Shown here in pieces: positions 7,213 to 15,646 of a stretch of DNA of 64,000 bases. Both the position numbers and the translations under genes were made by a program. The DNA comes from Pseudonocardia sp. N23 (GTDB lineage Bacteria > Actinomycetota > Actinomycetes > Mycobacteriales > Pseudonocardiaceae). Where the stretch lies: the NCBI RefSeq assembly GCF_002583555.1, contig NZ_BEGX01000114.1, forward strand, positions 458,997 through 522,996, written 5' to 3'. The notes under the pieces were generated by a model, which searched no databases, had not been told where the DNA came from, and worked only from the letters and a program-made list of their open reading frames with translations. Position 1 is the first letter of the stretch. Every line of letters starts with the position of its first letter.

Positions 7213-8348
7213 TGCTGTCCTTCCAGTACATGGACGACGGCACATGCCACGTCCGTCCCGACGATCCCGCCGAGGTTCTGCGCCATCGCGATCCGGGCGC
7301 CGTCGACCTGCCGGGCGCCACCGCGGCGGGTCAGCTGGGTGTGCAGCTCGACCAGCTGCGCGACGCCGGTCGCGCCGATCGGGTGCCCGCGCGCGAGCAG
7401 CCCACCGCTGGTGTTGACGGGCCGTTTCCCGCCCAGCCGCGTGGCCCCACCCGCGACGAGCGCCTCTTCGCCACCATCAGGGCAGAGCCCCAGCTGCGCG
7501 TACAGCTCCAGCTCCCCGACGGCGGTGGCGTCGTGGAGCTCGACGAGATCGAGGTCGTCGGGTCCGAGCCCGGCCCGGTCGTAGGCCTGAGAAGCGGCGC
7601 GTTCGACAGCCGTCGGCATGGTCGGGTCGTCGCCGCGGCCACTCGTCATCGCCGAGGCCAGCACACGAACCGGACCCCCGGTCCCCAGCACGACGGCGGC
7701 AGCCCCGTCGCCCATCGGCGCGCACATCCGCAGCCGCAGCGTCCCGACGATCGGCCGGGACGCCAGCACCTCGGCCGCGTCGAGCGGGGTCCGGTACTGC
7801 GCCAACGGGTTCAGCGCGCCGTGGGTGTGGTTCTTCGCCGCGATCTCCGCGAGCAGGTTCTCGTCGAGGTCGTCGCGCCCGGCGTAGTGGTCCATGAAGA
7901 TCGTGCGGTCGGTCGGCGGCTCGGGATGCAGGGCGCGCATCTCGGCGAGGTCCATCGAGGCGTCGAAGGCGCGGAAGGCCTTCTCCCGGTCCGGGTGCAC
8001 GAGCTTCTCGTAGCCGACGACGAGCACCCGCTCGTACAGCCCCGCGACGATCGCCTGCCAGCCGAGGTGCGCGGCCACGGCTCCGGACGCGCAGGCGTTC
8101 TCGGTGTTGACGACGGGCACCCCGCGGATCCCCGTGCCGCGCAGCACGACCTGGCCGCGCACCGACTCCTGCCCCGTCATCAGCCCGTCGACGGCGTTGC
8201 CGACGACGACCGCGTCGACGTCACCCGGTTCGAGGCCGGCGTCGGCGAGCGCAGCGGCGACCGCCTCCTCGACGAGGTCGCGCGGGCTGCGGTCGGGATG
8301 GCGCCCGAACCGCGTCATGCCCGACCCCTGGACCGAGACGGCCGTCAT
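7209..8348 (-). CDS. Thiolase family protein (SCP2/acetyl-CoA acetyltransferase-like)
   Basis: 379 aa. The nucleophile Cys86 lies in NTENACASGAVA and the histidine in ARGHPIGATGVAQLVELH. The C-terminus reads AQNLGGIVGTDVACAVVH, so the second catalytic Cys motif of classical thiolases (CIGGG) is replaced by NLGG, as in the SCP-x/SCP2-thiolase-like group, whose members cleave branched or steroid-derived 3-ketoacyl-CoA. ATGA overlaps on both sides tie it to the CoA ligase and the dehydrogenase. With them it would make an activation, desaturation and thiolysis route; hydratase and 3-hydroxyacyl-CoA dehydrogenase steps must come from elsewhere. Confidence 0.9.
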   Translation of the reverse strand: MTAVSVQGSGMTRFGRHPDRSPRDLVEEAVAAALADAGLEPGDVDAVVVGNAVDGLMTGQESVRGQVVLRGTGIRGVPVVNTENACASGAVAAHLGWQAIVAGLYERVLVVGYEKLVHPDREKAFRAFDASMDLAEMRALHPEPPTDRTIFMDHYAGRDDLDENLLAEIAAKNHTHGALNPLAQYRTPLDAAEVLASRPIVGTLRLRMCAPMGDGAAAVVLGTGGPVRVLASAMTSGRGDDPTMPTAVERAASQAYDRAGLGPDDLDLVELHDATAVGELELYAQLGLCPDGGEEALVAGGATRLGGKRPVNTSGGLLARGHPIGATGVAQLVELHTQLTRRGGARQVDGARIAMAQNLGGIVGTDVACAVVHVLEGQQ

Positions 8349-9892
8349 GCGCCGTGCACCCGTCGGTCGTGGCCCGCCCAGTGCGGCTCGCGCAGCACCT
8401 TGCGCTGCACCTTGCCGACGGGGCTCTTGGGCAGCGGTTCCGTCGTGATCTCGACGCGGCCGGGCTTCTTGTAGGAGCCCAGCCGGTCGCGCACCAGGGC
8501 GACGACCTCCTCGGCCTCCAGCGACGCGCCCGCCGCGACGACGCACACCGCCATCGGCGTCTCGCCCCACTTCTCGTGCGGCACCCCGAAGACCGCGACC
8601 TCGACGACATCGGGATGGTCGTTGATCGCGCTCTCCAGCTCCGCGGGCCAGATGTTGAACCCGCCCGAGACGATCATGTCGTCGGCCCGGTCGAGGACGT
8701 AGAGGTAGCCGTTGGTGTCGACGCGGCCGATGTCGCCGGTGCGGATCCAGCCGTCGATCAACCGGGTGCGGGTGTGCACGTGGCCGGGGTCGTCCCAGAA
8801 CTCGCGCATCTGGCCCTCGCACTGGGCGTAGATCTCGCCCTCGGACCCGAGCGGCAGCACGGTCTCGCCGTCGGCGTCGCGGATCTCGATGCGCACGAAC
8901 GGCAGCACCCGCCCGGCGGCGCGCAGCGGGGTGGAGCCGGGGACGTCGGAGAACCACTCGGCGGGGGTCATCTCGGTCAGCGGCACGGCCTCGGTCTGGC
9001 CGAACACCTGGTGCATGACCTCGCCGAACACGCGACGACCGGCCTGCGCGGTGGAGTCGGTGATCGGGGCGCCGCCGACCAGCACACACTGCAGCCTCGA
9101 CCAGTCCCGCTGCGTCGCAGAGGGTTCCGCCGTGAGCATCTGGATCATCGACGGCGGCGCGAACATGTGTGTCACCGCGTGGCGCTCGGTCATGTCGAGC
9201 ACCTTGACCGCGTCGAACCCGCCGAAGAGCAGGTTGGCGCTGCCGTGCAGCCAGGCGGGCAGGAACAGGTAGCCCGAGGCGTGCGAGATGGGCCCGGCGT
9301 GCCCGACGACGCTGTCGAGCTGCAGCAGCGGCAGCCGGCAGTACCAGTTGCGGCAGTTCACCAGCCAGTCGTGCTGGGTGTAGCCGACGCCCTTCGGACG
9401 CCCGGTCGTCCCCGCGGAGTGCCGGATGACGTACCAGTCGTCGTCGCCCACGACGACGTGCGGATCCTCGCCGGACTGCCCGGCCAGCCAGTCCTCGTAC
9501 CCCGCGTCCCGCACGACGACGTGGCGCAGGCAGTCCACCTGGGCCTCGAGCCCCTTGACGCTGTCGGCGTAGGCGGCGTCGGTGAGCAGCACGACGGCGC
9601 CGGTCTGGCCGATCATGTGCGCGTGCGCGTCGGACGAGTTGCGCGCGTAGAGCGGCACCCGCACGGCCCCGGCGATCGCGGCGCCGATGAAGAGATCGGC
9701 CGCGCCGAGGTTGTTGTCCTCCAGGCCCGCGACCCGGTCGCCCGGCTGCACACCGAGCGCGATCAGGGCGTTGGCGAGCCGGACGCCACGGTCCCAGGCC
9801 TCGCCGTAGGTGAGCGTGCGGTACTCGTCGATCAGTGCGGTGCGGTCGCGGTGGAACGCGACGGACTGCCGCATCATGTCGGCCACGTACAC
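8345..9892 (-). CDS. AMP-dependent acyl-CoA synthetase/ligase
   Basis: 515 aa, full-length class I adenylate-forming enzyme. The P-loop is RHSAGTTGRPKGV, with His-Ser-Ala where most members have YTSG; the adenine motif region is VFGQTEAVPL; the hinge is GWIRTGDIGRVDTNGYLYVLDR; the catalytic lysine lies in LPKSPVGKVQRKVL. It converts a carboxylic acid, ATP and CoA to acyl-CoA. First gene of the ligase-thiolase-dehydrogenase-TetR operon. The substrate cannot be read; medium or aromatic/branched acids are possible. A 144-bp divergent intergenic region with a candidate operator separates it from the DUF1330 gene. Confidence 0.93.
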   Translation of the reverse strand: MYVADMMRQSVAFHRDRTALIDEYRTLTYGEAWDRGVRLANALIALGVQPGDRVAGLEDNNLGAADLFIGAAIAGAVRVPLYARNSSDAHAHMIGQTGAVVLLTDAAYADSVKGLEAQVDCLRHVVVRDAGYEDWLAGQSGEDPHVVVGDDDWYVIRHSAGTTGRPKGVGYTQHDWLVNCRNWYCRLPLLQLDSVVGHAGPISHASGYLFLPAWLHGSANLLFGGFDAVKVLDMTERHAVTHMFAPPSMIQMLTAEPSATQRDWSRLQCVLVGGAPITDSTAQAGRRVFGEVMHQVFGQTEAVPLTEMTPAEWFSDVPGSTPLRAAGRVLPFVRIEIRDADGETVLPLGSEGEIYAQCEGQMREFWDDPGHVHTRTRLIDGWIRTGDIGRVDTNGYLYVLDRADDMIVSGGFNIWPAELESAINDHPDVVEVAVFGVPHEKWGETPMAVCVVAAGASLEAEEVVALVRDRLGSYKKPGRVEITTEPLPKSPVGKVQRKVLREPHWAGHDRRVHGA

Positions 9893-9931
9893 GGGCGGAC
9901 CTCCTCGCCGACGCCGGTGTCGGATCGTCCG

Positions 9932-9960
9932 AGCATGGCGCCGGTCACGGAAAAGTTCAA
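9932..9960 (-). promoter_or_regulatory. Putative promoter of the acyl-CoA operon
   Basis: On the minus strand TTGAAC (9960-9955), a 17-bp spacer and CATGCT (9937-9932) give a SigA-like -35/-10 pair about 40 bases upstream of the ligase ATG. The -35 overlaps the inverted repeat at 9953-9976. Prediction by eye. Confidence 0.35.
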
Positions 9961-9976
9961 GTCATGAGCAGAACTT
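9953..9976. promoter_or_regulatory. Candidate TetR operator
   Basis: AAGTTC (9953-9958), 12 bases, then GAACTT (9971-9976): a perfect 6-bp inverted repeat overlapping the -35 region of the acyl-CoA operon. Size and placement suit a TetR-type repressor site for the regulator encoded at the end of that operon. Not tested. Confidence 0.4.
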
Positions 9977-10036
9977 CTGTCGATGCCTTGCCCGCATACG
10001 ATGCCCGCGACAGCACACCGACGGAGGGACGAGCAC

Positions 10037-10330
10037 GTGGCGAAGGGGTACTGGGTCGTCACCTACAAGTGGGTCACGGACCCGGAGGCGCTCGCGCAGT
10101 ACGGTGCGAAGGCGGCGCCCGTGGTGCTCGCGGCGGGCGGCCGGTTCGTGGCCCGCGGCGGGAGGGTCACCGCGCGGGAGCACGGCGTGGCCGAACGCAC
10201 CGTGGTCGTCGAGTTCGCCGACTACGACGTGGCTGTCGCGACCTACACCGACGAGGAGTACCAGGCGGCCGTGCGCATCCTCGACGGCGTCGCCGAGCGC
10301 GACTTCCGGATCGTCGAGGGTGCGGACTGA
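10037..10330 (+). CDS. DUF1330 domain-containing protein
   Basis: 97 aa. The pattern KGYWVVTYKWVTDPEALAQYGAKAAPVVLAAGGRF and VVEFADYDVAVATYTDEEYQAA is the ferredoxin-like DUF1330 fold, close to dimeric alpha-beta barrel proteins. GTG at 10037 was preferred to an upstream ATG (9983) because it follows CGGAGGGAC and starts exactly where family similarity begins. Biochemical role unknown in the family. Divergent from the acyl-CoA operon; it may share that control region. Confidence 0.85.
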   Translation: MAKGYWVVTYKWVTDPEALAQYGAKAAPVVLAAGGRFVARGGRVTAREHGVAERTVVVEFADYDVAVATYTDEEYQAAVRILDGVAERDFRIVEGAD

Positions 10331-10334
10331 GCGC

Positions 10335-11153
10335 TCACCGCTTGCGGCAGCGGGCGTCGAACAGGCAGTAGAGGCCGAATACCGCCAGCCCCGCCGCCAG
10401 CACGAGCAGCAGCGCCGGACCGTAGGGCTGGGCGCCGAGCGTCTTCACGCCGGCGTCGAGCCCGACGGGCTGCGCCGGGTCGTAGCGGACCGCCGTGCGC
10501 ACCGTGAGGACACCCGCGGTCAGGTACGCCAGCCCCAGCGCCACCCAGCCGACATGCCCGGCGAGCACCCCGAGCCGGCCCAGCCGCGGCCCGCAGCGCG
10601 ACAGGTCCAGATCGCGACGGAACCCGCCCCGCACCCCGCGCCACACCGCGAACCCGGCCAGCACGGCGACCCCGACACCCGCCGCGCCGACGAGCCACTG
10701 CCCGCCCGGCCACCCCAGGACCGTGGTGAGCACCGAGCCCTGCGACGACCCGCCCGCAGCGATCTTGGCCGCCGACACGGCGAGCGCGGCGAAGAGCCCG
10801 GCCTCGGCCAGGTCGATCGCGCTGCGCAGCACCCGGCGCCCGGTGGGCAGCCCGCGGTGGCCGAACACCACCTCGGCGAGCGTCCACAGGGTCAGCGCGG
10901 CGAGCCCCACGACCGCCACCCACAGCGCGACCCGGCCCGCCGCGGTCTCCGCGACCGTCGCGAGTGCCCCGGTCTTGTCGGCCCGCTCGGCGTCGCCGAA
11001 CGCGACCTGCGCGGCCAGCGACGCGATGACCAGGTTGACCGCCCCGTAGGCGACCAGCCCGAGCCTGCCGAGGACGCGGACGGGCTGCGACTCCGCGAGG
11101 TCCTCGGCAGTGTCCGCGGCGGACTCCACCGTCGCCGACCGGGACTCCGACAC
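10335..11153 (-). CDS. DUF1206 family membrane protein
   Basis: 272 aa with about six membrane helices in three pairs, each with the DUF1206 pattern: RLGLVAYGAVNLVIASLAAQVAFG, then AIDLAEAGLFAALAVSAAKIA, then HVGWVALGLAYLTAGVLTVRTA. The first ~30 residues are acidic and hydrophilic, and the C-terminus ends in a basic LFDARCRKR. An integral cytoplasmic membrane protein of unknown function, common in actinobacteria. Convergent with the DUF1330 gene (4 bp apart). Confidence 0.85.
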   Translation of the reverse strand: MSESRSATVESAADTAEDLAESQPVRVLGRLGLVAYGAVNLVIASLAAQVAFGDAERADKTGALATVAETAAGRVALWVAVVGLAALTLWTLAEVVFGHRGLPTGRRVLRSAIDLAEAGLFAALAVSAAKIAAGGSSQGSVLTTVLGWPGGQWLVGAAGVGVAVLAGFAVWRGVRGGFRRDLDLSRCGPRLGRLGVLAGHVGWVALGLAYLTAGVLTVRTAVRYDPAQPVGLDAGVKTLGAQPYGPALLLVLAAGLAVFGLYCLFDARCRKR

Positions 11154-11276
11154 CGCGCCACCTCCTCCGACCGAAGCGCAGCATGTCCCTTTCAGACGGT
11201 ATGCGCCACTCGACCGGGTGACACGCCCTCGCGCCGGCCCAGTGCGGTGTCGAACTCGACGGGTCGACGCCGACCG

Positions 11277-12356
11277 TCAGCGGGCGGCGGAGATCGTCGC
11301 GCTGCCGAGGACGACGTCGCCGTCCGGGTCGGGCCGGTAGAACGCCACCGACTGGCCGGGGGCGACCCCGCGCAGCGCCTCCCCCAGCTCGACACGCAGC
11401 GCACCCTCGGAGGTGGGCCACGCCGTCGCGGGGGCGAGACCGCCGTGCGCGCGGACCTGGACGACGCAGCTCACCGGCCCGTCGGGGGCGGGGCCGCAGC
11501 CCCAGACCGGGGTCTCGGTGTCGATCTCGTGGACGTCGAGCGCCTCCGCCGGGCCGACCGTGACCGTCGCCGTGACCGGCTCGATGCCCAGGACGTAGCG
11601 GGGGCGGCCGTCGGCGGCGGGGCGGTCGACGCCGATGCCCTTGCGCTGCCCGACGGTGAAGCCGTGCACGCCGTCGTGGCCGCCGAGGACCTCGCCGCTC
11701 GCGGCGTCGACGATCGGGCCCGGACGCGCGCCGAGCCGGTCGGTGAGGAACCCGCGGGTGTCGCCGGACGGGATGAAGCAGATGTCGTGGCTGTCGGGCT
11801 TGTCGGCCACCCTCAGCCGCCGCTCGGCGGCCTCCGCCCGCACCTGCGCCTTCGGGGTGTCGCCGATCGGGAACATCGCGTGCGCCAGCTGGAACGGCGT
11901 CAGCACCGCGAGCACGTAGGACTGGTCCTTGCCGTCGTCGACAGCGCGCCGGAGCACGCCGCCGTGCAGGCGGGCGTAGTGGCCGGTGCAGACGGCGTCG
12001 AAGCCCAGCGCGAGGGCCTTGTCGAGCAGCGCGGCGAACTTGATCCGCTCGTTGCAGCGCACGCACGGGTTGGGGGTGCGGCCCGCGGCGTAGGCGGCGA
12101 CGAAGTCGTCGACCACGTCGGCGGAGAACGGCGCCGCGAAATCCCACACGTAGAACGGGATGTCCATGATGTCGGCGGCGCGGCGGGCGTCGTCGGCGTC
12201 CTCGCGCGAGCAGCAGCCCCGCGAGCCCGACCGGAGCGCGTCCGGCGTCTCCGACAGCGCGAGGTGCACCCCGACGACGTCGTGGCCGGCGTCGACGGCC
12301 CGGGCCGCGGCGACCGCGGAGTCGACCCCGCCGCTCATCGCGGCCAGGACCCTCAT
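11277..12356 (-). CDS. mnmA: tRNA-specific 2-thiouridylase MnmA
   Basis: 359 aa, full length. The ATP-pyrophosphatase P-loop is MSGGVDSAVAA (7-17). Catalytic Cys98 is in NPCVRCNERIKF, followed by CTGHYAR; the second catalytic Cys193 is in DSHDICFIPSGD. The protein adenylates U34 of Lys/Glu/Gln tRNAs and inserts sulfur delivered from cysteine desulfurase. Its ATG overlaps the stop of the desulfurase gene (ATGA), fitting the sulfur-relay partnership. End of the leftward housekeeping block that begins with etfB. Confidence 0.97.
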   Translation of the reverse strand: MRVLAAMSGGVDSAVAAARAVDAGHDVVGVHLALSETPDALRSGSRGCCSREDADDARRAADIMDIPFYVWDFAAPFSADVVDDFVAAYAAGRTPNPCVRCNERIKFAALLDKALALGFDAVCTGHYARLHGGVLRRAVDDGKDQSYVLAVLTPFQLAHAMFPIGDTPKAQVRAEAAERRLRVADKPDSHDICFIPSGDTRGFLTDRLGARPGPIVDAASGEVLGGHDGVHGFTVGQRKGIGVDRPAADGRPRYVLGIEPVTATVTVGPAEALDVHEIDTETPVWGCGPAPDGPVSCVVQVRAHGGLAPATAWPTSEGALRVELGEALRGVAPGQSVAFYRPDPDGDVVLGSATISAAR

Positions 12357-13711
12357 CGGGCGACCGCGCGCGGCTGGGCCGTTCGTCCGCCCCGGGCCTC
12401 GGGGCGACGGTGGGCGGCGGCGTTCTGCCCGGCGCGGCGGGCCCGGTCCACGACGGGCCCGATCGTGCCGGCGAGCGAGTCCACGTCGCGCTGGGTGGAG
12501 GTGTGGCCCAGCGAGAACCGCAACGAGCCGCGGGCGGTGGCCTCGTCGGCGCCCATCGCGAGCAGCACATGGCTGGGCTGCGGGACGCCTGCCGTACAGG
12601 CCGAGCCGGTGGCGCACTCGATGCCGTGCGCGTCGAGCAGCATGATCAGGCTGTCGCCCTCGCAGCCGGGGAACGACAGGTGCGCGTTGCCGGGCAGCCG
12701 CGACGGTCCACCGTCGATCGCCGACGTACCGGGGTCGCCGTTGAGCACCGCGTCGGGGACGGCGGCGACGACGCGGGCGACCAGCTCGTCGCGCAGGGCG
12801 CCGATCGTCCCGGCCCGGCGCGGGGCGTCGGCCACCGCGAGCTCGACGGCCGTGGCCAGCCCGATGACCGACGGGGTGTCGAGGGTGCCGGAGCGGACGT
12901 CGCGCTCCTGGCCCCCGCCGTGCAGCAGCGGTGTCACCGCCACCTCGCGGCCCAGCAGCAGCACGCCGGCGCCGTAGGGGCCGCCCAGCTTGTGGCCGGT
13001 GAGGGTGAGCGCGTCGACGCCGGACGCGGCGAAGTCGACGGGCAGGATGCCGACGGCCTGCACGGCGTCGGTGTGGAACGGGACGTCGAACTCGTGGGCG
13101 ACCGCGGCCAGCTCGCGTATCGGGTTGACCGTCCCGACCTCGTTGTTGGCCCACATCACCGACACCAGCGCCGCCGAGCCCGGATCGCGCTCCAGTGCGG
13201 CGCGCAGCGTCTCGGGCCGGACCCGGCCGTACCGGTCGACCTCCAGCAGCTCGACCTCGGCGCCCTCGTGGGCGGCCAGCCACTCCGCGGAGTCGACGAC
13301 GGCGTGGTGCTCCACCGCCGAGACGAGCACGCGGATGCGGCGGGCGTCGGCGCCCTGGCGGGACCAGTACAGGCCCTTGACGGCGAGGTTGTCGCTCTCG
13401 GTCCCGCCCGTGGTGAACACGACCTCCGACGGCCGGGCTCCGACCGCGGCCGCGATGACCTCGCGGGCCTCCTCGACGCGACGCCGGGCGCGGCGGCCGG
13501 AGGAGTGCAGGGCCGAGGCGTTGCCGGTGGAGGCCATCGCCTCGGCCATGGCGGCGACGGCGTCGGGGAGCATCGGCGTCGTCGCCGCGTGGTCCAGGTA
13601 CGCCGCAGCGGCGTGGGGGCCGCTGGTGCCGGTCCCGTTCCCGTCGGTCACGGTGCTCACGAGGTCCTGTCCGTCCCTGTCGGTCGTCAGACCGTCCAGG
13701 GTAATCGCCAT
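12353..13711 (-). CDS. Cysteine desulfurase (NifS/IscS type)
   Basis: 452 aa. PLP lysine is Lys241 in LTGHKLGGPYGAGV; the substrate-binding histidine is in SAVEHHAVVDS; the active Cys is in ECATGSACTAGVPQPS (Cys372, with the neighbouring Cys366). It removes sulfur from cysteine as an enzyme persulfide. Coupling to mnmA suggests tRNA thiolation is a main destination. The first ~35 residues are extra and low complexity before AAYLDHAATTPM. ATG at 13711 has a GGGAGGAC ribosome-binding site. The C-terminal ~35 residues are basic and probably disordered. Confidence 0.96.
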   Translation of the reverse strand: MAITLDGLTTDRDGQDLVSTVTDGNGTGTSGPHAAAAYLDHAATTPMLPDAVAAMAEAMASTGNASALHSSGRRARRRVEEAREVIAAAVGARPSEVVFTTGGTESDNLAVKGLYWSRQGADARRIRVLVSAVEHHAVVDSAEWLAAHEGAEVELLEVDRYGRVRPETLRAALERDPGSAALVSVMWANNEVGTVNPIRELAAVAHEFDVPFHTDAVQAVGILPVDFAASGVDALTLTGHKLGGPYGAGVLLLGREVAVTPLLHGGGQERDVRSGTLDTPSVIGLATAVELAVADAPRRAGTIGALRDELVARVVAAVPDAVLNGDPGTSAIDGGPSRLPGNAHLSFPGCEGDSLIMLLDAHGIECATGSACTAGVPQPSHVLLAMGADEATARGSLRFSLGHTSTQRDVDSLAGTIGPVVDRARRAGQNAAAHRRPEARGGRTAQPRAVAR

Positions 13712-13736
13712 CGCTCGCGTCCTCCCGCGGGGCGGG

Positions 13737-14696
13737 TCAGGCGGCGGCCGGCTCCGTCTCCACGGAGGCGGCCCGGCGCAGCGCGGCACCGGTGACGACG
13801 CGCCGGGCGCGGGCGGCCAGCACCCTCCGGTCCTCCCCCGGGCCCGGGCGCAGCAGAGGGTGCAGGGTCAGCTCGCACACCAGCCCGTCGAGGGCCAGGA
13901 CGCGGCGCAGCGAGTCGGCGAGCGTCTCGTCGCCGACGAACGAGGCCGCGGTGGTGGGCCGGCCGTCGGCCAGGCGCAGCTCGAGGGTGACGGGCCGGAC
14001 CGGGACACCGGCGTCGACGGCCGCCTGGAACGGGGCGCGGCGGAACGGGCCCGCAGCGGAGCCGCACCACGTGGTGCCCTCGGGGAAGACGCCGACGGCG
14101 GAGCCCGCGCGCAGGGCGTCGGCGGTGTCGTCGACGACGGCGGGCAGCGACCGCAGCCCGGCCCGGTCGACGAACAGGGCACCGCTGCGGGCGGCGATCC
14201 GGCCGACGACCGGCCAGTCGCCGACCTCGCGCTTGGCGATCATCCGGACCGGCTGGACCGCGCCGAGCGCGAGCACGTCGATCCACGACAGGTGGTTGGC
14301 GACGACGAGCACGCCGCCGTCGTCGGCGAACCGCTCGCCGCCGGTGACCCGCAGCTCCACCCCCGCCGCGCGGAGCGCCGCGCGGGAGGTCCGGCGCATT
14401 GCCCGGTCGGTGGCCCGCCGCCCGAACAACGCGACCAGCGGCAGGGTGGCCACCGCGGCGGCGATCACGGCGAGCAGGGCGACCGTGCGGCGGGCCGCAC
14501 GCAGCCGCGCGGGCCGGGCCCCGGGCGGGAGGCAGTCCGGCCCGCACGGCGAGTAGGGGGGCCAGGGGCTGCCGTCGCGCTCGGTGGCCCGCGGTACCCC
14601 GGGGTGGGTCGGGTGCTCGACGACGTGAGCCGCGCGGTGCCCCCGGCCGAGCGCGCCCACGTCCCGCGGACGGCGGTCCTCGACCGGCGCACTCAC
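13737..14696 (-). CDS. 1-acyl-sn-glycerol-3-phosphate acyltransferase-like (PlsC family)
   Basis: 319 aa. A hydrophobic segment (about 70-92) precedes the PlsC core with the NHLSWID motif (His135 to Asp140) and FPEGTTW (204-210). It esterifies a lysophospholipid or lyso-lipid with an acyl group at the inner membrane face. GTG at 14696 overlaps the stop of the GNAT acyltransferase gene as GTGA. OlsB-like plus PlsC-like pairs make ornithine lipids in other bacteria, so this protein may act as an OlsA-type acyltransferase rather than in glycerophospholipid synthesis. The ~65-residue N-terminal extension, with a CGPDC segment, is unusual. Confidence 0.9.
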   Translation of the reverse strand: MSAPVEDRRPRDVGALGRGHRAAHVVEHPTHPGVPRATERDGSPWPPYSPCGPDCLPPGARPARLRAARRTVALLAVIAAAVATLPLVALFGRRATDRAMRRTSRAALRAAGVELRVTGGERFADDGGVLVVANHLSWIDVLALGAVQPVRMIAKREVGDWPVVGRIAARSGALFVDRAGLRSLPAVVDDTADALRAGSAVGVFPEGTTWCGSAAGPFRRAPFQAAVDAGVPVRPVTLELRLADGRPTTAASFVGDETLADSLRRVLALDGLVCELTLHPLLRPGPGEDRRVLAARARRVVTGAALRRAASVETEPAAA

Positions 14697-15466
14697 GCGA
14701 CGTCGCCCAGGAAGTAACGCAGGTAGCGCTGGTCGAGGCGCTGCATGTCGAGGAGCACGAAGAAGTCGGCGCAGCCGAAGTCGGGGTCGTGCGCGGGCGG
14801 GCCACCGACCCAGGTGCCCAGCCGCAGGTAGCCGCGCAGCAGGGGCGGCATCGAGAGCTTCCCCGAGCGCAGCACCGGCCCCGCTCGCCACGGGTTGCGC
14901 GGGCTCACCCGGTACGGGTCGGGCGCGAGGTGGCGCGAGCGGACCCGCTCCCAGACGCCCGCGGCCGTCGCCCCGCCGTCGTCCAGCGGGACGCTGGCAC
15001 ACCCGGCGAGCCAGCGGTTGCCCGACAGCAGCATGTAGCGCGCCAGGCCCGCCCACACCAGGCTGACGACGGCGCCGTCGCGATGGTCGGGGTGCACGCA
15101 GGAGCGGCCCGTCTCGACCAGCGCCGGACGCAGCGGGTCGAGCGGGGTGAGGTCGAACTCGCCGTCGGCGTAGAGGGCGCCGGCCTCGCGAGCCCGATCC
15201 GGCGGCAGCATCCGGTAGGTGCCGACGATCCGGCCCGTCGCGTCCTCGCGGACCACGAGGTGGTCGCAGAACTCGTCGAAGCGGTCGACGTCGATCCCCG
15301 GGACCGGCGAGTGCAGCTCGGCGCCGAGCTCGCCCGCGAAGATGTCGTGACGCAGTTTCTGGGCCGCCCGCACATCGGCGGCGTCGGTGGTCAGCAGCAG
15401 CGAGTAGCGGCCCGCCGGGCTCTGCGGAGTCGTGCCCAGCACCCGCGAAGTGGTCGAGGAGGTCAC
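14693..15466 (-). CDS. GNAT-fold acyl-ACP N-acyltransferase-like protein (OlsB/hemolysin-like)
   Basis: 257 aa. The sequence YSLLLTTDAADVRAAQKLRHDIFAGELGAEL, then DEFCDHLVVRE and GTYRMLPPDRAREAGALYADGEFDL, is the COG3176 type: OlsB-like N-acyltransferases related to homoserine-lactone synthases. RSCVHPDHRDGAVVSLVWAG marks the acyl-donor region. OlsB moves a 3-hydroxyacyl group from ACP to the alpha-amino group of ornithine. Co-translated with the PlsC-like gene, giving an olsBA-like pair (inference on substrate). In M. tuberculosis the pair corresponds, from memory, to Rv3027c/Rv3026c. Confidence 0.85.
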   Translation of the reverse strand: MTSSTTSRVLGTTPQSPAGRYSLLLTTDAADVRAAQKLRHDIFAGELGAELHSPVPGIDVDRFDEFCDHLVVREDATGRIVGTYRMLPPDRAREAGALYADGEFDLTPLDPLRPALVETGRSCVHPDHRDGAVVSLVWAGLARYMLLSGNRWLAGCASVPLDDGGATAAGVWERVRSRHLAPDPYRVSPRNPWRAGPVLRSGKLSMPPLLRGYLRLGTWVGGPPAHDPDFGCADFFVLLDMQRLDQRYLRYFLGDVA

Positions 15467-15603
15467 GGCGGTATTGGTACGGCTCGTGAGCGAACGGACG
15501 ATCCGTGCTGCGTCGTCCGCGGCGTGGCGATCGGGTGAACACAGCCCGTCCGTCCGTCCGCCGCCCGCCCGATGTGCAGGACGCGGACCGGGCCGAACGC
15601 ACG

Positions 15604-15633
15604 ACGCCCCCGGACCGCAGGGGCCGGGGGCGT
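15604..15633 (-). terminator. Hairpin terminator after etfA
   Basis: ACGCCCCCGG (15604-15613), a 10-base loop, and CCGGGGGCGT (15624-15633) form a perfect 10-bp GC-rich stem 13 bases beyond the etfA stop on the minus strand. There is no clear U-run, which is common for actinobacterial terminators. It separates the etf operon from the GNAT-plsC-iscS-mnmA genes. Confidence 0.6.
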
Positions 15634-15646
15634 CGGGAGCTGTGCG

